Assembly (NCBI GenBank): GCA_905211485.1
Contig: CAJMAW010000011.1
Coordinates: forward strand, 1-35,379
DNA from: an uncultured Lentisphaeria bacterium
GTDB taxonomy: Bacteria > Verrucomicrobiota > Lentisphaeria > Victivallales > UBA1829
DNA length: 35,379 nt
Direction: 5' to 3'
Part shown: positions 17,156 through 25,569 of the stretch, in pieces
Numbering within the stretch: the first letter of the stretch is position 1
Layout of the letters: every line of letters starts with the position of its first letter
Position numbers and translations under genes: made by a program
The notes under the pieces: model-generated
Databases searched by the model: none
Told to the model about the DNA's origin: nothing
The model's input: only the letters and a program-made list of their open reading frames with translations

Positions 17156-17388
17156 TGTCCCAAATTTTGTGAAGATAAAGAGTGTTTCGAGTCGTGAACT
17201 TTCTATGCCTTTAGAATTGACCATTGGGTTTCCGGCAACAATCAGCAGAGGATTCTCAAGGATTCTCAGAGGAAGAAACGAGGGGAAATCCTTGTTGACT
17301 TGAAAAAAAGAATTCCGTGTGCTATTATGAGTCAGGGCAAATCAATGCTCATTGGCATGCCATCCATTCTTTCACAAAATTTGGGACA
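17156..17388. mobile_element. Non-autonomous (MITE-like) element sharing the ends of the 2353-3792 IS
   Basis: The ends TGTCCCAAATTTTGTGAA (17156-17173) and its perfect complement (17371-17388) are the same terminal repeats as the IS, extended by one base, but they enclose only 233 bp with no transposase. The interior shares nothing obvious with the IS beyond AGA after the left repeat. The left flank is again TTAT, but the right flank is AAAC, so no target duplication survives. Inside, AGGATTCTCA is repeated twice in tandem (near 17251-17270). Confidence 0.75.
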
Positions 17389-17477
17389 AAACCTTGAAAT
17401 TACCTCAAGGATCTGCGCAAGGGGAAATGCATGCAATTTTCTCAATCAACAATCCCCGGATGTAAGCATTGATCGGC

Positions 17478-18491
17478 TCAGGCTTCCTCCTGATGCTTAA
17501 TGACAGTTTCCCCGTAATAGATGTAATTAGTGAAGATGTATCCCCTGCTTTCGCCCGTTTCGATCTGATGCATGAGAATTCGCACGCTTTCACGCCCGAT
17601 TTCCTCCGTAGGCTGAATGATGGCGGAAATCTCGGGCTGAAAATTCTCCTGCCCCATTTGCATTCCCGCGACGGAAAGTTCTTCCGGCACGGAAATCTGA
17701 AGGTTTTTCAGCACAAAAAAAATTTTCACGAGCTCTTCGGACGCATAGAAAAGCGCCGTGGGCGGATTCGGTCTGGAAAGCAAACGCATCAGCGAGTTTC
17801 GGATCGTCCCGAAATCGGCATTAGGAAGATCCAGAACATATTCCGAACGGCTTTCAATATTGTGCTTTTTCAGAATGTCTCCATACGCCCGGAGGCGTTC
17901 CCGATGGGATATGAACTTTGTCGTAGCCAGCCCGACATACGCGATTCTGGTGTGACCGAGACAAATCATATAATCAACAAGATCGGTGACGGCGTCGTAG
18001 TTGTTGGTGGTCACATAGCTGCATTCGCTTTTATCCGGAGCATTGTTCGCTCCGAGTACGAAAGGTATCCTGGATTTCTGAAGTTTTTCCAGGAAAGGGT
18101 CCTCCCACGGAAGATTGATGATCAGATATCCGGCAAGTGAATTGGTTATTGCAAAGCAGTGAATTTCCTCCGGAGATAAATCCCGCATACTGTTTCCGTC
18201 GATCAGTGTGATATTCTTCTTCTGGGCAAAGGCCTCCAAACAGATTCCGTTGAGAAGCTGGGTGGTGAACGGCGACGAAACAGGGGTCCTCGCATGGCAG
18301 AAGGTTAAAATCCCAATGGTTTGACCTCCTGTTTTCCGCTGCCGGGGAACATAGTTGTTTGCTTTGATGATTTTCATGACACGATCGGTCGTGTCACGGG
18401 AAACTTTTCCTTGTCTGTTCAGTACTTTTGAAACGGTGGCAGTCGAGACACCGGCTTCATGAGCGATGGTATAAATTGACGTTTTTTTCAT
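17478..18491 (-). CDS. LacI family transcriptional regulator
   Basis: 337 residues. The N-terminal HTH (TSIYTIAHEAGVSTATVSKVLN, then VSRDTTDRVMKIIKANNYVPR) is a textbook LacI DNA-binding and hinge region. Residues ~60-335 form the periplasmic-binding-like effector domain, with TNNYDAVTDLVDYMICLGHTRIAYVG and a C-terminal AGMQMGQENFQPEISAIIQP segment. AGAGGAAAT precedes the ATG. It is transcribed away from the pseudopilin-glycosidase operon across a shared regulatory region with operator-like repeats, so it is probably a sugar-responsive repressor of that operon and of itself. Confidence 0.9.
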   Translation of the reverse strand: MKKTSIYTIAHEAGVSTATVSKVLNRQGKVSRDTTDRVMKIIKANNYVPRQRKTGGQTIGILTFCHARTPVSSPFTTQLLNGICLEAFAQKKNITLIDGNSMRDLSPEEIHCFAITNSLAGYLIINLPWEDPFLEKLQKSRIPFVLGANNAPDKSECSYVTTNNYDAVTDLVDYMICLGHTRIAYVGLATTKFISHRERLRAYGDILKKHNIESRSEYVLDLPNADFGTIRNSLMRLLSRPNPPTALFYASEELVKIFFVLKNLQISVPEELSVAGMQMGQENFQPEISAIIQPTEEIGRESVRILMHQIETGESRGYIFTNYIYYGETVIKHQEEA

Positions 18492-18508
18492 GAGTATTTC
18501 CTCTATGG

Positions 18509-18576
18509 TTAGGAAACTTATCTTACTATAGTTTTATTTTCTCAAAAAACAAGTAAGTTTCCTAAACAAAAGGAAA
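18509..18576. promoter_or_regulatory. Operator-like inverted repeats at the LacI divergent region
   Basis: TTAGGAAACTTA (18509-18520) is perfectly complemented by TAAGTTTCCTAA (18554-18565), centre to centre 45 bp. Between them lies a weak minus-strand promoter (TTGTTT, 16 bp, TATAGT). A second dyad, TTTCCT-N7-AGGAAA, spans 18558-18576. The arrangement fits a LacI-type protein binding two sites around its own promoter. Confidence 0.55.
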
Positions 18577-18616
18577 AAAATATCGACATTTCCTATTAAA
18601 TTCCCATAACCATATC

Positions 18617-18645
18617 TTGACATTCTCTTGGAATTATAGTATAAT
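18617..18645 (+). promoter_or_regulatory. Perfect consensus sigma70 promoter for the pseudopilin/glycosidase operon
   Basis: TTGACA (18617-18622), a 17-bp spacer and TATAAT (18640-18645) match the consensus exactly. The expected start near 18652 gives a leader of about 230 nt before the pseudopilin ATG. So strong a promoter next to operator-like sites suggests tight repression by the divergent LacI protein. Confidence 0.82.
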
Positions 18646-18691
18646 TAAAAAGAAAAAGAAATAATTTACTATTTTTTGAGAAAATTTAACC

Positions 18692-18865
18692 ATGGATCTG
18701 AAAAATAGAAGCCGTTCCGGGATGTTCCGCAAATGTTCGGGAAATCCGGCACTGACTGCGGAAGATGTCCCCGGCGGCGCAGAAATTCCGTTGAAAGAAC
18801 TTGAGTGCGCCTGTTTCGAAGATTATCAATATATGCTTGGCATGAACCAAGCAGCCAGCCACTAA
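18692..18865 (+). CDS. Possible small leader ORF (57 codons)
   Basis: An open frame of 57 codons begins with ATG at 18692 (MDLKNRSRSGMFRKCSGNP...) and ends in NQAASH 17 nt before the pseudopilin ATG. It lies wholly inside the leader of the consensus promoter. It contains three cysteines, two of them in ECAC, and no membrane segment. No good ribosome-binding site precedes it, and a frame of this length can occur by chance, so this is a weak call. If translated it could couple to or regulate the pseudopilin. Confidence 0.3.
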   Translation: MDLKNRSRSGMFRKCSGNPALTAEDVPGGAEIPLKELECACFEDYQYMLGMNQAASH

Positions 18866-18882
18866 TACGAAAGGGATTTTCC

Positions 18883-19599
18883 ATGAAACAAGTATCCCCC
18901 TCCCATGCCGCAGGATGTCGGAATTTTACACTCATTGAACTATTGGTCGTGATCGCGATAATTGCGATTCTGGCGTCAATGCTGCTTCCGGCGCTGAACA
19001 AAGCGCGGGAAAGTGCGCAAATCTCCAGTTGCGTCAGTCAGGTCAAGCAGATCGGGCAGGCCTACGGGATGTACGCCACCGATTTCGACGACTTCGCTCC
19101 GGTGGCCGGGCACCCCGGCGAGGCGGTGGATCCCCGCTTTGTGAACTCCGGGAGCCCCCGTCGCTCCGGATATCTGCGGAGCGGCGGCTATCTGCCTCCC
19201 ATGGCCGGGGGGGCGACGGGAAACAAAATCTGCTACGGGCAAGACCGCCCGAAAATCTTCCGCTGCCCCGGCGCGGGTGAACACATTTTCGATCAAAATG
19301 ACGGCTGCAGCGACTACTCGGGAGCGGTCACCATTTACGTCAAGGACGGTCCCGTTGGCACCGAAAACGTGGTCGGGGCTTACAAGATCTACAAGCTCGA
19401 CCCCCAATACGCGATTCTCTACGATGACTTGAAGACTGCCTATAAGAGTAATCCGTTCTACGAAACCGGCATAGCGCACCACAACAACAAAATCAACCGT
19501 CTGTTTCCGGACGGCAGCGTCGATGCCACCACGATCCCGATGAATGAAACCTACTATTACTGGTCGAACGTCGTCGGTCCCGGACTGAAGCGCAACTGA
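18883..19599 (+). CDS. Prepilin-type N-terminal cleavage/methylation protein with H-X9-DG motif (pseudopilin-like)
   Basis: 238 residues from the ATG at 18883, preceded by AAAGGGA; an upstream in-frame start at 18805 would put 26 extra residues before the leader. The leader ends at NFTLIELLVVIAIIAILA, the prepilin cleavage and transmembrane signature, followed by LPALNKARESAQISSCVSQ. The C-terminal H-NNKINRLFP-DG fits H-X9-DG exactly. It is probably an inner-membrane pseudopilin processed by prepilin peptidase. It is the first clear gene of the LacI-controlled operon and lies 29 nt upstream of the glycosidase, suggesting a dedicated role in display or transport of that enzyme or its substrate; this role is inference. 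Confidence 0.87.
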   Translation: MKQVSPSHAAGCRNFTLIELLVVIAIIAILASMLLPALNKARESAQISSCVSQVKQIGQAYGMYATDFDDFAPVAGHPGEAVDPRFVNSGSPRRSGYLRSGGYLPPMAGGATGNKICYGQDRPKIFRCPGAGEHIFDQNDGCSDYSGAVTIYVKDGPVGTENVVGAYKIYKLDPQYAILYDDLKTAYKSNPFYETGIAHHNNKINRLFPDGSVDATTIPMNETYYYWSNVVGPGLKRN

Positions 19600-19628
19600 C
19601 CCACACAAAAACCAGCAGGAATCGGCAA

Positions 19629-22415
19629 ATGTACGGAATTCGCAAATTCTTCGCGGCGGTCCTCTCCGTTGCGGGTATCCTCGGCGCAACGGCGGCAGAC
19701 AACCTGACGGTGGAAACCCCGGCGGCCCTCTTTCCCCTCCCCGGCGCGGACACGCAACTCGTCCTCGCGGAGAAAATGCCTTCGCCGGACGGCGAGGTCA
19801 AGTATGTCTTCCGCGACTACACCGGCAAGGAAACCGGCGCATCCACCGCCCGGCGACAGGCGGGAAAGATCACCCTCGACCTCAAGCTCGGCGCCGGGTA
19901 TCACGAGCTCTTCTTCCCGGAATACAATCAGAGCGTCGGGCTGGCGGTTCTTCCCGACGCGCCCGCCGGTTCGGACGGCTACTGGTGCATGGATTCCGGC
20001 CTCACCTGGAGCCACTGGCCCCAGGTGAACAAAATCGCCATCGTCGAGCAGTTGAAACGCAAGGGCATCTCCTCCTTCCGGGAGCGCTTCTCGTGGTGGC
20101 AGACCGACGACGGCAGCGCGGTCAAAGAAGGCGTGGAGACCGCCGTTCGCGATTCGGTCTACGGCGAAAACCGCATTTTGGAGCTCCTCGCGGATTCTCC
20201 GGCAATTTACCGCCGGGGAGACAAAACGAACTCCTTCGACTACGACCTGGTCAAAGGCGCCGACGGCATGCGTCGGCTGGAAGCCCGTTTCGGCAAATCC
20301 TGGAATGCGTTTGAACTGTGGAACGAGCCATTCTACAACAACAGCCTCCCCGCCGACCAGTACGTGCCCACCGCGAAAATGATGGCCGCCGCGCTTGACA
20401 CCATCGTCGCCGCCGGCTCCTTCACCCCCGCCGTGGCGTCGGCCTATCTGGACACCTGTGCGGAAAGCGGCTTGCTCGACGTGATCGATGTCTTCAGCAC
20501 CCACTTCTACAGCAGCCCGGAGAGCATGTACGACTCGATCAAGTACTTCCGCGACCGCCTGAAGACATACGATGCCGACCGCCTGCCCATCTGGGTGACC
20601 GAATCCGGCACCCCCGGCGCGGTAGTCGCCGAAACCGGGCGGCCGACGGTCGAAACCGATTCTTACTGCGCCGTCACGACCGCCATGCGGGGAATCGAAT
20701 GCCTCACGCTCGGCGTCAGGCGGTACTACCCCTTCTATCTCCAGCAGCACGTCGAGGGGCTCATCGCCTGGGGGATGTCCGACTTCAACGGTACGCCGCA
20801 GCGCCCGCTGGCCGTCTGGCTCCACGCGGCGGGGAGGATCGCGGATAAAAAATACCTCGGCGACCTCAAAGTTTCCGGCGATTTGATTTCCGCCCGCGCG
20901 TTCGGCGGCGACGGCGGCGAAACCGTTGTAGTGATCTACAGCAAGCCCGGCCGCACGGTCACCCTTCCGGCAACGGGATATCGCGCCTACGGAGCCGACG
21001 GTCGCGTCCTCCCCGCTTCGGGAACGGCGCTGATCAACACCGACGGGCTGACTTTTCTGGTATTCGAACCGGGGCAATTGGAAGGACTGATCCGCACCGA
21101 CACTCCGAACATGGCTTATTACCGCAATGGAGGAACGGTCGGAACCCGCAAAAAACGGACCGTCATCATCCAGCCGGAGTACCCCGCGGGGCAGGTCATC
21201 TCCCACTCCAACAACGGCTACACCATCTCGGAAGAGGCGGCGGGGAAGTTCAAGGCCGCCGCCCGGTTCTGCAACCTCGGCGCTCAGGACGTTACCGTCA
21301 CCGTCCGGCTGCACGGAGCCGGAATCCCCGAACTCCGCGCGCAGCTCGACCTCCCGGCCCGGGGCGAGAAGTATCAGTCGTTTGACCTCAATTTCCGCAA
21401 GGCCCTCGCCGAGCATTCGCCGTTCCAACTGGTGTGGGAAGCGGAATCCGCCGCCGGGAACGACCGGGCGACGGTGCTCTTCAACCGTCCGCCCACCGTG
21501 AGGACGCGAAAGGTCGCCTTCGTCCAAAAGCCGCCGGTTATCGACGGCAGCGCCGATGACGCCTGGGAAGCCGCGGAATGGGCCGGAGACACTGTCGTCC
21601 GCAGTGACGTTCCCGGCGACCAGAACGCGCAGTCGGGGGAGTTCGGCTCGCGGGCGAAGTTCCTGTGGGGCGACGCCGGGCTGTATTTCCTTGTCGCGGC
21701 GAAGGACAAGCAGCTGGAGCAGTCACCGACTCCGGGCAACTGCTGGATGTACGACAGCCTCCAGATCGCCGTCAGCCAGTATAATTCGGAGAATGACCGA
21801 AACCGCTTCGAATGGGGCTTCTACCTTGACGGCCGCGGCGTTCCGCGGAAAACGACCTTCACCACCTCCACTGGGAAGATGCTCTCGGAGAACTGCCGCC
21901 TCGCCGTCCGCCGCGACGACAATGCCGGAACCACCGTCTACGAGGGACTCATTCCCTGGGGCGACCTCGGCAGCATGAACGCGATCTACAACCGCAACGG
22001 GATGAAGTTCCGGCTGACCTTCTGCGTCAACGACCACAACGGCGGAAACCGGCGCTGGAGTGAGTGGTCGCCGGGTATCGCCTCCGACAAAAACACGGAG
22101 CTCTTTCCCGAACTCATTCTGGCCAAGAGCGGGCGGGAGGAGCTGGCCATCAAGGTCGGAGAGCTCGCCGCCCCGGGCAAGGTCGAGATGTGCGACCGTT
22201 CCAAATTCACCGCCCATTCCGGTAATACGCTGAAGATGCTGGACAAACCGGCGGGGAGCATCGCGTTCCTTCTGCCGGAAACCGAGATGAACGGCCCGGT
22301 CACCCTGCGCTTCAAGCTGGCCGCGACGGAGTGGGAGAAACACAACGGCACCGGCTTCAGCTTCACCGCCTTGGCGGTGGACACCGGGTCAGCGAACAGG
22401 GGAGCGGTGCAGTGA
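19629..22415 (+). CDS. Secreted glycoside hydrolase (GH-A clan) with CBM9-like domain; C-terminus frameshifted
   Basis: The signal peptide YGIRKFFAAVLSVAGILGATAA opens a 928-residue product. Residues ~115-430 form a clan GH-A barrel: AFELWNEPF (acid/base E233), DVFSTHFYSS and IWVTESGTPG (nucleophile E325). Residues ~630-830 resemble a CBM9-type domain (PPVIDGSADDAWEAAEW, LWGDAGLYFLVAAKDK, YEGLIPWGDLG). A final jelly-roll starts near residue 840 but is cut by a frame change; its second half is encoded at 22447-22743 in the +1 frame. The enzyme is probably exported and polysaccharide-binding. It is GC-rich with C-ending codons, unlike the IS regions. It shares the LacI-controlled operon with the pseudopilin. 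Confidence 0.82.
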   Translation: MYGIRKFFAAVLSVAGILGATAADNLTVETPAALFPLPGADTQLVLAEKMPSPDGEVKYVFRDYTGKETGASTARRQAGKITLDLKLGAGYHELFFPEYNQSVGLAVLPDAPAGSDGYWCMDSGLTWSHWPQVNKIAIVEQLKRKGISSFRERFSWWQTDDGSAVKEGVETAVRDSVYGENRILELLADSPAIYRRGDKTNSFDYDLVKGADGMRRLEARFGKSWNAFELWNEPFYNNSLPADQYVPTAKMMAAALDTIVAAGSFTPAVASAYLDTCAESGLLDVIDVFSTHFYSSPESMYDSIKYFRDRLKTYDADRLPIWVTESGTPGAVVAETGRPTVETDSYCAVTTAMRGIECLTLGVRRYYPFYLQQHVEGLIAWGMSDFNGTPQRPLAVWLHAAGRIADKKYLGDLKVSGDLISARAFGGDGGETVVVIYSKPGRTVTLPATGYRAYGADGRVLPASGTALINTDGLTFLVFEPGQLEGLIRTDTPNMAYYRNGGTVGTRKKRTVIIQPEYPAGQVISHSNNGYTISEEAAGKFKAAARFCNLGAQDVTVTVRLHGAGIPELRAQLDLPARGEKYQSFDLNFRKALAEHSPFQLVWEAESAAGNDRATVLFNRPPTVRTRKVAFVQKPPVIDGSADDAWEAAEWAGDTVVRSDVPGDQNAQSGEFGSRAKFLWGDAGLYFLVAAKDKQLEQSPTPGNCWMYDSLQIAVSQYNSENDRNRFEWGFYLDGRGVPRKTTFTTSTGKMLSENCRLAVRRDDNAGTTVYEGLIPWGDLGSMNAIYNRNGMKFRLTFCVNDHNGGNRRWSEWSPGIASDKNTELFPELILAKSGREELAIKVGELAAPGKVEMCDRSKFTAHSGNTLKMLDKPAGSIAFLLPETEMNGPVTLRFKLAATEWEKHNGTGFSFTALAVDTGSANRGAVQ

Positions 22416-22446
22416 TCCACCAGATACTGGATGCTTTCCCTCTGCC

Positions 22447-22743
22447 ATGTACGGCGGAACCACCGGGTTGGCGCTCAATGAGAAGAACGCGCCCGCCCCG
22501 ATCATCGGCGCAAAGGGCAAGACGTTCCCGCCTAACGGTTTGTTCTACATCGTTGAAATGACCGTCGATGTCTCGACCCGACAGATGACGCTTGCCGTCA
22601 CCGATGCCAAAGGACAGCGCGAAACCGTCGCCGAGGGGGTTGGCAAGCGCAACTCAATGAAGAAGTTCGACCGGGTCTTCTTCCGCACCAGCGGCTGGGG
22701 CGCCGGGCCGTTCCTGCTGAAAGATGTCGCCGTGATCCGGTAA
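22447..22743 (+). pseudogene. Frameshifted C-terminal part of the preceding glycoside hydrolase
   Basis: The frame encodes MYGGTTGLALNEKNAP... through GLFYIVEMTVDVSTRQMTLAV to FRTSGWGAGPFLLKDVAVIR. This reads as the second half of the sandwich domain begun at the end of the 928-residue product. The frame change lies between ~22380 and 22447 and corresponds to one extra base or two lost bases. No convincing ribosome-binding site precedes the ATG, so independent translation is unlikely. Confidence 0.65.
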
Positions 22744-22801
22744 TCCGCATTTGAAACGAGATGCCATATATTGGGAAAAAACAATAATCAGGAGAATCGG
22801 A

Positions 22802-25558
22802 ATGTATCAGCAATGCGACTGCTTTGCCAGAATCGCAGCGGCCGTGCCGTTGGCGGCTCTGCCGGAAGAATGGAATTTCGACACGTCTCCCGTCACCGAA
22901 CTGACCCAGATCGGGCTGAACGAGGAATGGCAGCTGATGAGAAATTCATCGGTTGCGCCGTGGCGTGGCACGGCGGATGTCTCCGCCCGGGTTTCGCTCG
23001 GCTGGCACGCCAACGGGCTTTTCTTTCGTTTCGAGGTAACCGACGACGACATCCGCAACGACCGGGAAGCGCCGGAACTCTGGCAGCAGGATTGCCTTGA
23101 GTTGTTCCTGGCGCCGCCGAAAGGGCGGACATTCCGGCTGACCGGCGGTGAGGCTGACCGAATGCAGATTCTGCTCGGGCCTCCGGCGAAAAACGGCCGG
23201 GTGAAAAATTATATTTTCTGTCCGGTCCCCTGCGACGCCGGACTCCTGCAACTCCGGGGACAACGCACCGGTGACGGCTATTACATCGAGTTGTTTGTGC
23301 CCCGGACAATGCTGGGTGAAAACGACTGGCGGGAAGGTACGGAAATACGGATGCAACTGTTGCTCGATGACAGCGATGTACGCGGCGACACCATTCAAAC
23401 ACGGTCATTCAGCTTCGGCGGCAAGCGCGGGGCGTTTTCGGAGACGCCGGACGATTATCTGCCGTTCCGCTTCTGTGCCGACACTGTGCAAGGAGAGACC
23501 ACCCTGTTGGACCCCTTTTGGCATGCGACGGCAAAAAATCGGTTCCCCGACCGGATTCAGATCGAGGCGACGCCGTTTGGCGATGCGATTCTCGCCACGT
23601 TGACCGGGACGGACGGCATCTTCCGGATGACGGCCACGTTGCCGCCGACAGGTGATATCCTGACCATTCCCGCGGAGGTGCCGGATGGAGCCTACACATT
23701 GACTTTGCAGCCGAACCGGGACGGGAAGCCGCTCGGAGTTCGCCACTTTCCCATCATCAACCTTTCCCGGACGCTGTGGCGGTTGGGAAAACTTGTTTGG
23801 GCGGAACTGGCGGCACGCGATCCATGGCGCGCCTGCGCCTGGCTGTCGGTGGTATCGACGGTCGAATTCATCAAGGCGGCCGCGATTGCCCGGCAATCGG
23901 AAGCTGATCTGCGACGCGCCTTCGACGAATTGGATTGCCGCCTGGCGTTGCTTGATGGCAAACCGTTGCCGGAGAATGCCGAAGAACCGTTATGGCTGCT
24001 CGAACTCTCCCGAGGATTCGAGGCGCAGATCGCGGTGGAGTTCAGCCGGTCAAACTGGCAGCAGATGGCCACGGTGGTAATTCCCTGGGGCGATTTTCCG
24101 CTGGTCAATTCGCAAATCTACCCATATTCCGACGCGGTGACGGCACAAAACCGGTTGGAACTGTTGCGTGAATTGCAATTCCAAGCGAATAAAATCGCCA
24201 TTCCTGGAGCGGACGACGCATTTTTCGGTACTGGTCATATGTTTGACGGCGCGCAGTATTACGATCTGGTACCGGAGGTTATGGTGTCGTTAATCAGCGC
24301 ACGTGCGCCGCGTACCGCTTACCGGCTGAATTGGGAAGAAGCGCAGAAGCTCGCATTCGACGCGGTGGCGTTTACTGACGACGCGCCAGAAACCATGCGC
24401 CATGCGGTGGAAACATTCGCTGTCGCGCACCACATCCCGGTAATTGCACTGGAAGCACGCGTGAAATATCGGCTGGTACTGATCGCCGGACAGTTGCCGA
24501 TGGGAATGTGCGACGCTTTCATGCAGAGTCTGTGCGGCATTCCAACCGATTCGATCATTTTCCGGTGCGGTCGAATGCTCTACGAAACCACCGGGTCCCC
24601 GCGCGAACTCGGCATGGAATTTGCCTCATTCCTCCTGACCGGACAACCGCTGACCAAGGAATTGGCGGAACACTTCCGCTCCTTGCGTGCCGCGGCCCTG
24701 CCGGAGCCGAACGCGACTGCGCAGTGCGCCGCCGCCGAATTATGGATTGGAGACACCCATACCCACACCTTGTATTCGGACGGAACGACAACGCCGGCCG
24801 GACTGGCGGCGGAAGCTCTCTACGCCGGACTGAGTTTCCTGGTGGTTTCGGACCACAACCTGACCGACGGCGCGCTGGCGCTGAAACAGATTGAGGCGGA
24901 ATCGGGATTCAATTTCCCGCTGGTGGTCGGTGAAGAGATCACGATGAACAACAAATTTCACCTGAACCTCTATCCGCTGATTAGTACAGTCGATTGCAAT
25001 CTGCGGTTCGATGACCTTGTAGCGGCGGCGCACGCCCAGGGGGCGATTGTCCAGTGGAATCATCCGACCTCCTGGGGAACGGCGTTGAACCGCTACTGGT
25101 TTCACGGCGGCAATATCGTCGAACGCGACGGCATCAATGCGGTGGAGCGAAATTTGGAACACTTCGAACGCTGGCGCGCGGCCGGGAAATTGCCGGTTTA
25201 TGTCGGCAGCACCGATACCCACATGGGTATCTTCGGACATTTCGACTCCACCGTGGTGCGCACGAGAGAATTCTCCGGCGCGGCTCTGGCCGAAGCCATC
25301 CGGACACGGCACGCGGCGATGATCAACTGTCGCCTGAATGGTTACGTCTACGGTGATGAGGCGATGACGGCGGCAGTGGTAGCGGCTCTTCGGCAGTCGG
25401 AAGAAACGCGGGAACGCTTCCGCCGTCGGCTGATCCGAGTGTTGCAGGCCGCCGACCTAGTACGATATATCTCGCTGTCCGACGCGGTTGTGAACGGTGC
25501 GGATTGTTTCCTATTGATCAATCCGGCGTCTAACCGCGTGGACTTTGAAAAATTATAA
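22802..25558 (+). CDS. CBM9-like domain fused to PHP-type metal-dependent phosphoesterase domain
   Basis: 918 residues from the ATG at 22802, with CAGGAGA upstream; an in-frame ATG at 22751 lacks such a site. The N-terminal ~230 residues are a CBM9/DOMON-like sandwich (ARVSLGWHANGLFFRFEVTDDD, QDCLELFLAPP). A ~400-residue middle region is unassigned. Residues ~650-860 form a PHP domain: GDTHTHTLYSDG (metal ligands around H653), LVVSDHN, VVGEEIT, QWNHPTSWG (H754) and VGSTDTHMG (D805). PHP proteins hydrolyse phosphoesters or related bonds with two or three metals. I see no signal peptide, so a sugar-recognising cytosolic enzyme is possible. An 11-nt gap to the next gene suggests an operon. Confidence 0.78.
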   Translation: MYQQCDCFARIAAAVPLAALPEEWNFDTSPVTELTQIGLNEEWQLMRNSSVAPWRGTADVSARVSLGWHANGLFFRFEVTDDDIRNDREAPELWQQDCLELFLAPPKGRTFRLTGGEADRMQILLGPPAKNGRVKNYIFCPVPCDAGLLQLRGQRTGDGYYIELFVPRTMLGENDWREGTEIRMQLLLDDSDVRGDTIQTRSFSFGGKRGAFSETPDDYLPFRFCADTVQGETTLLDPFWHATAKNRFPDRIQIEATPFGDAILATLTGTDGIFRMTATLPPTGDILTIPAEVPDGAYTLTLQPNRDGKPLGVRHFPIINLSRTLWRLGKLVWAELAARDPWRACAWLSVVSTVEFIKAAAIARQSEADLRRAFDELDCRLALLDGKPLPENAEEPLWLLELSRGFEAQIAVEFSRSNWQQMATVVIPWGDFPLVNSQIYPYSDAVTAQNRLELLRELQFQANKIAIPGADDAFFGTGHMFDGAQYYDLVPEVMVSLISARAPRTAYRLNWEEAQKLAFDAVAFTDDAPETMRHAVETFAVAHHIPVIALEARVKYRLVLIAGQLPMGMCDAFMQSLCGIPTDSIIFRCGRMLYETTGSPRELGMEFASFLLTGQPLTKELAEHFRSLRAAALPEPNATAQCAAAELWIGDTHTHTLYSDGTTTPAGLAAEALYAGLSFLVVSDHNLTDGALALKQIEAESGFNFPLVVGEEITMNNKFHLNLYPLISTVDCNLRFDDLVAAAHAQGAIVQWNHPTSWGTALNRYWFHGGNIVERDGINAVERNLEHFERWRAAGKLPVYVGSTDTHMGIFGHFDSTVVRTREFSGAALAEAIRTRHAAMINCRLNGYVYGDEAMTAAVVAALRQSEETRERFRRRLIRVLQAADLVRYISLSDAVVNGADCFLLINPASNRVDFEKL

Positions 25559-25569
25559 TCTGGAAAATC

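Noticed and set aside
17293..17325. A promoter inside the 233-bp MITE-like element (TTGACT ... TATTAT)
   Set aside because: The spacer is 22 bp, too long for a sigma70 promoter.
18669..19001. A 110-codon minus-strand frame over the operon leader and pseudopilin start
   Set aside because: It is antisense to the prepilin signature and has no family resemblance.
19557..21527. A 656-codon open frame on the minus strand opposite the glycosidase
   Set aside because: It mirrors a GC-rich plus-strand gene with C-ending codons, which leaves few stops on the other strand. Its translation is repetitive Gly/Val/Asp/Arg-rich text without domains, whereas the plus strand has a signal peptide and catalytic motifs.
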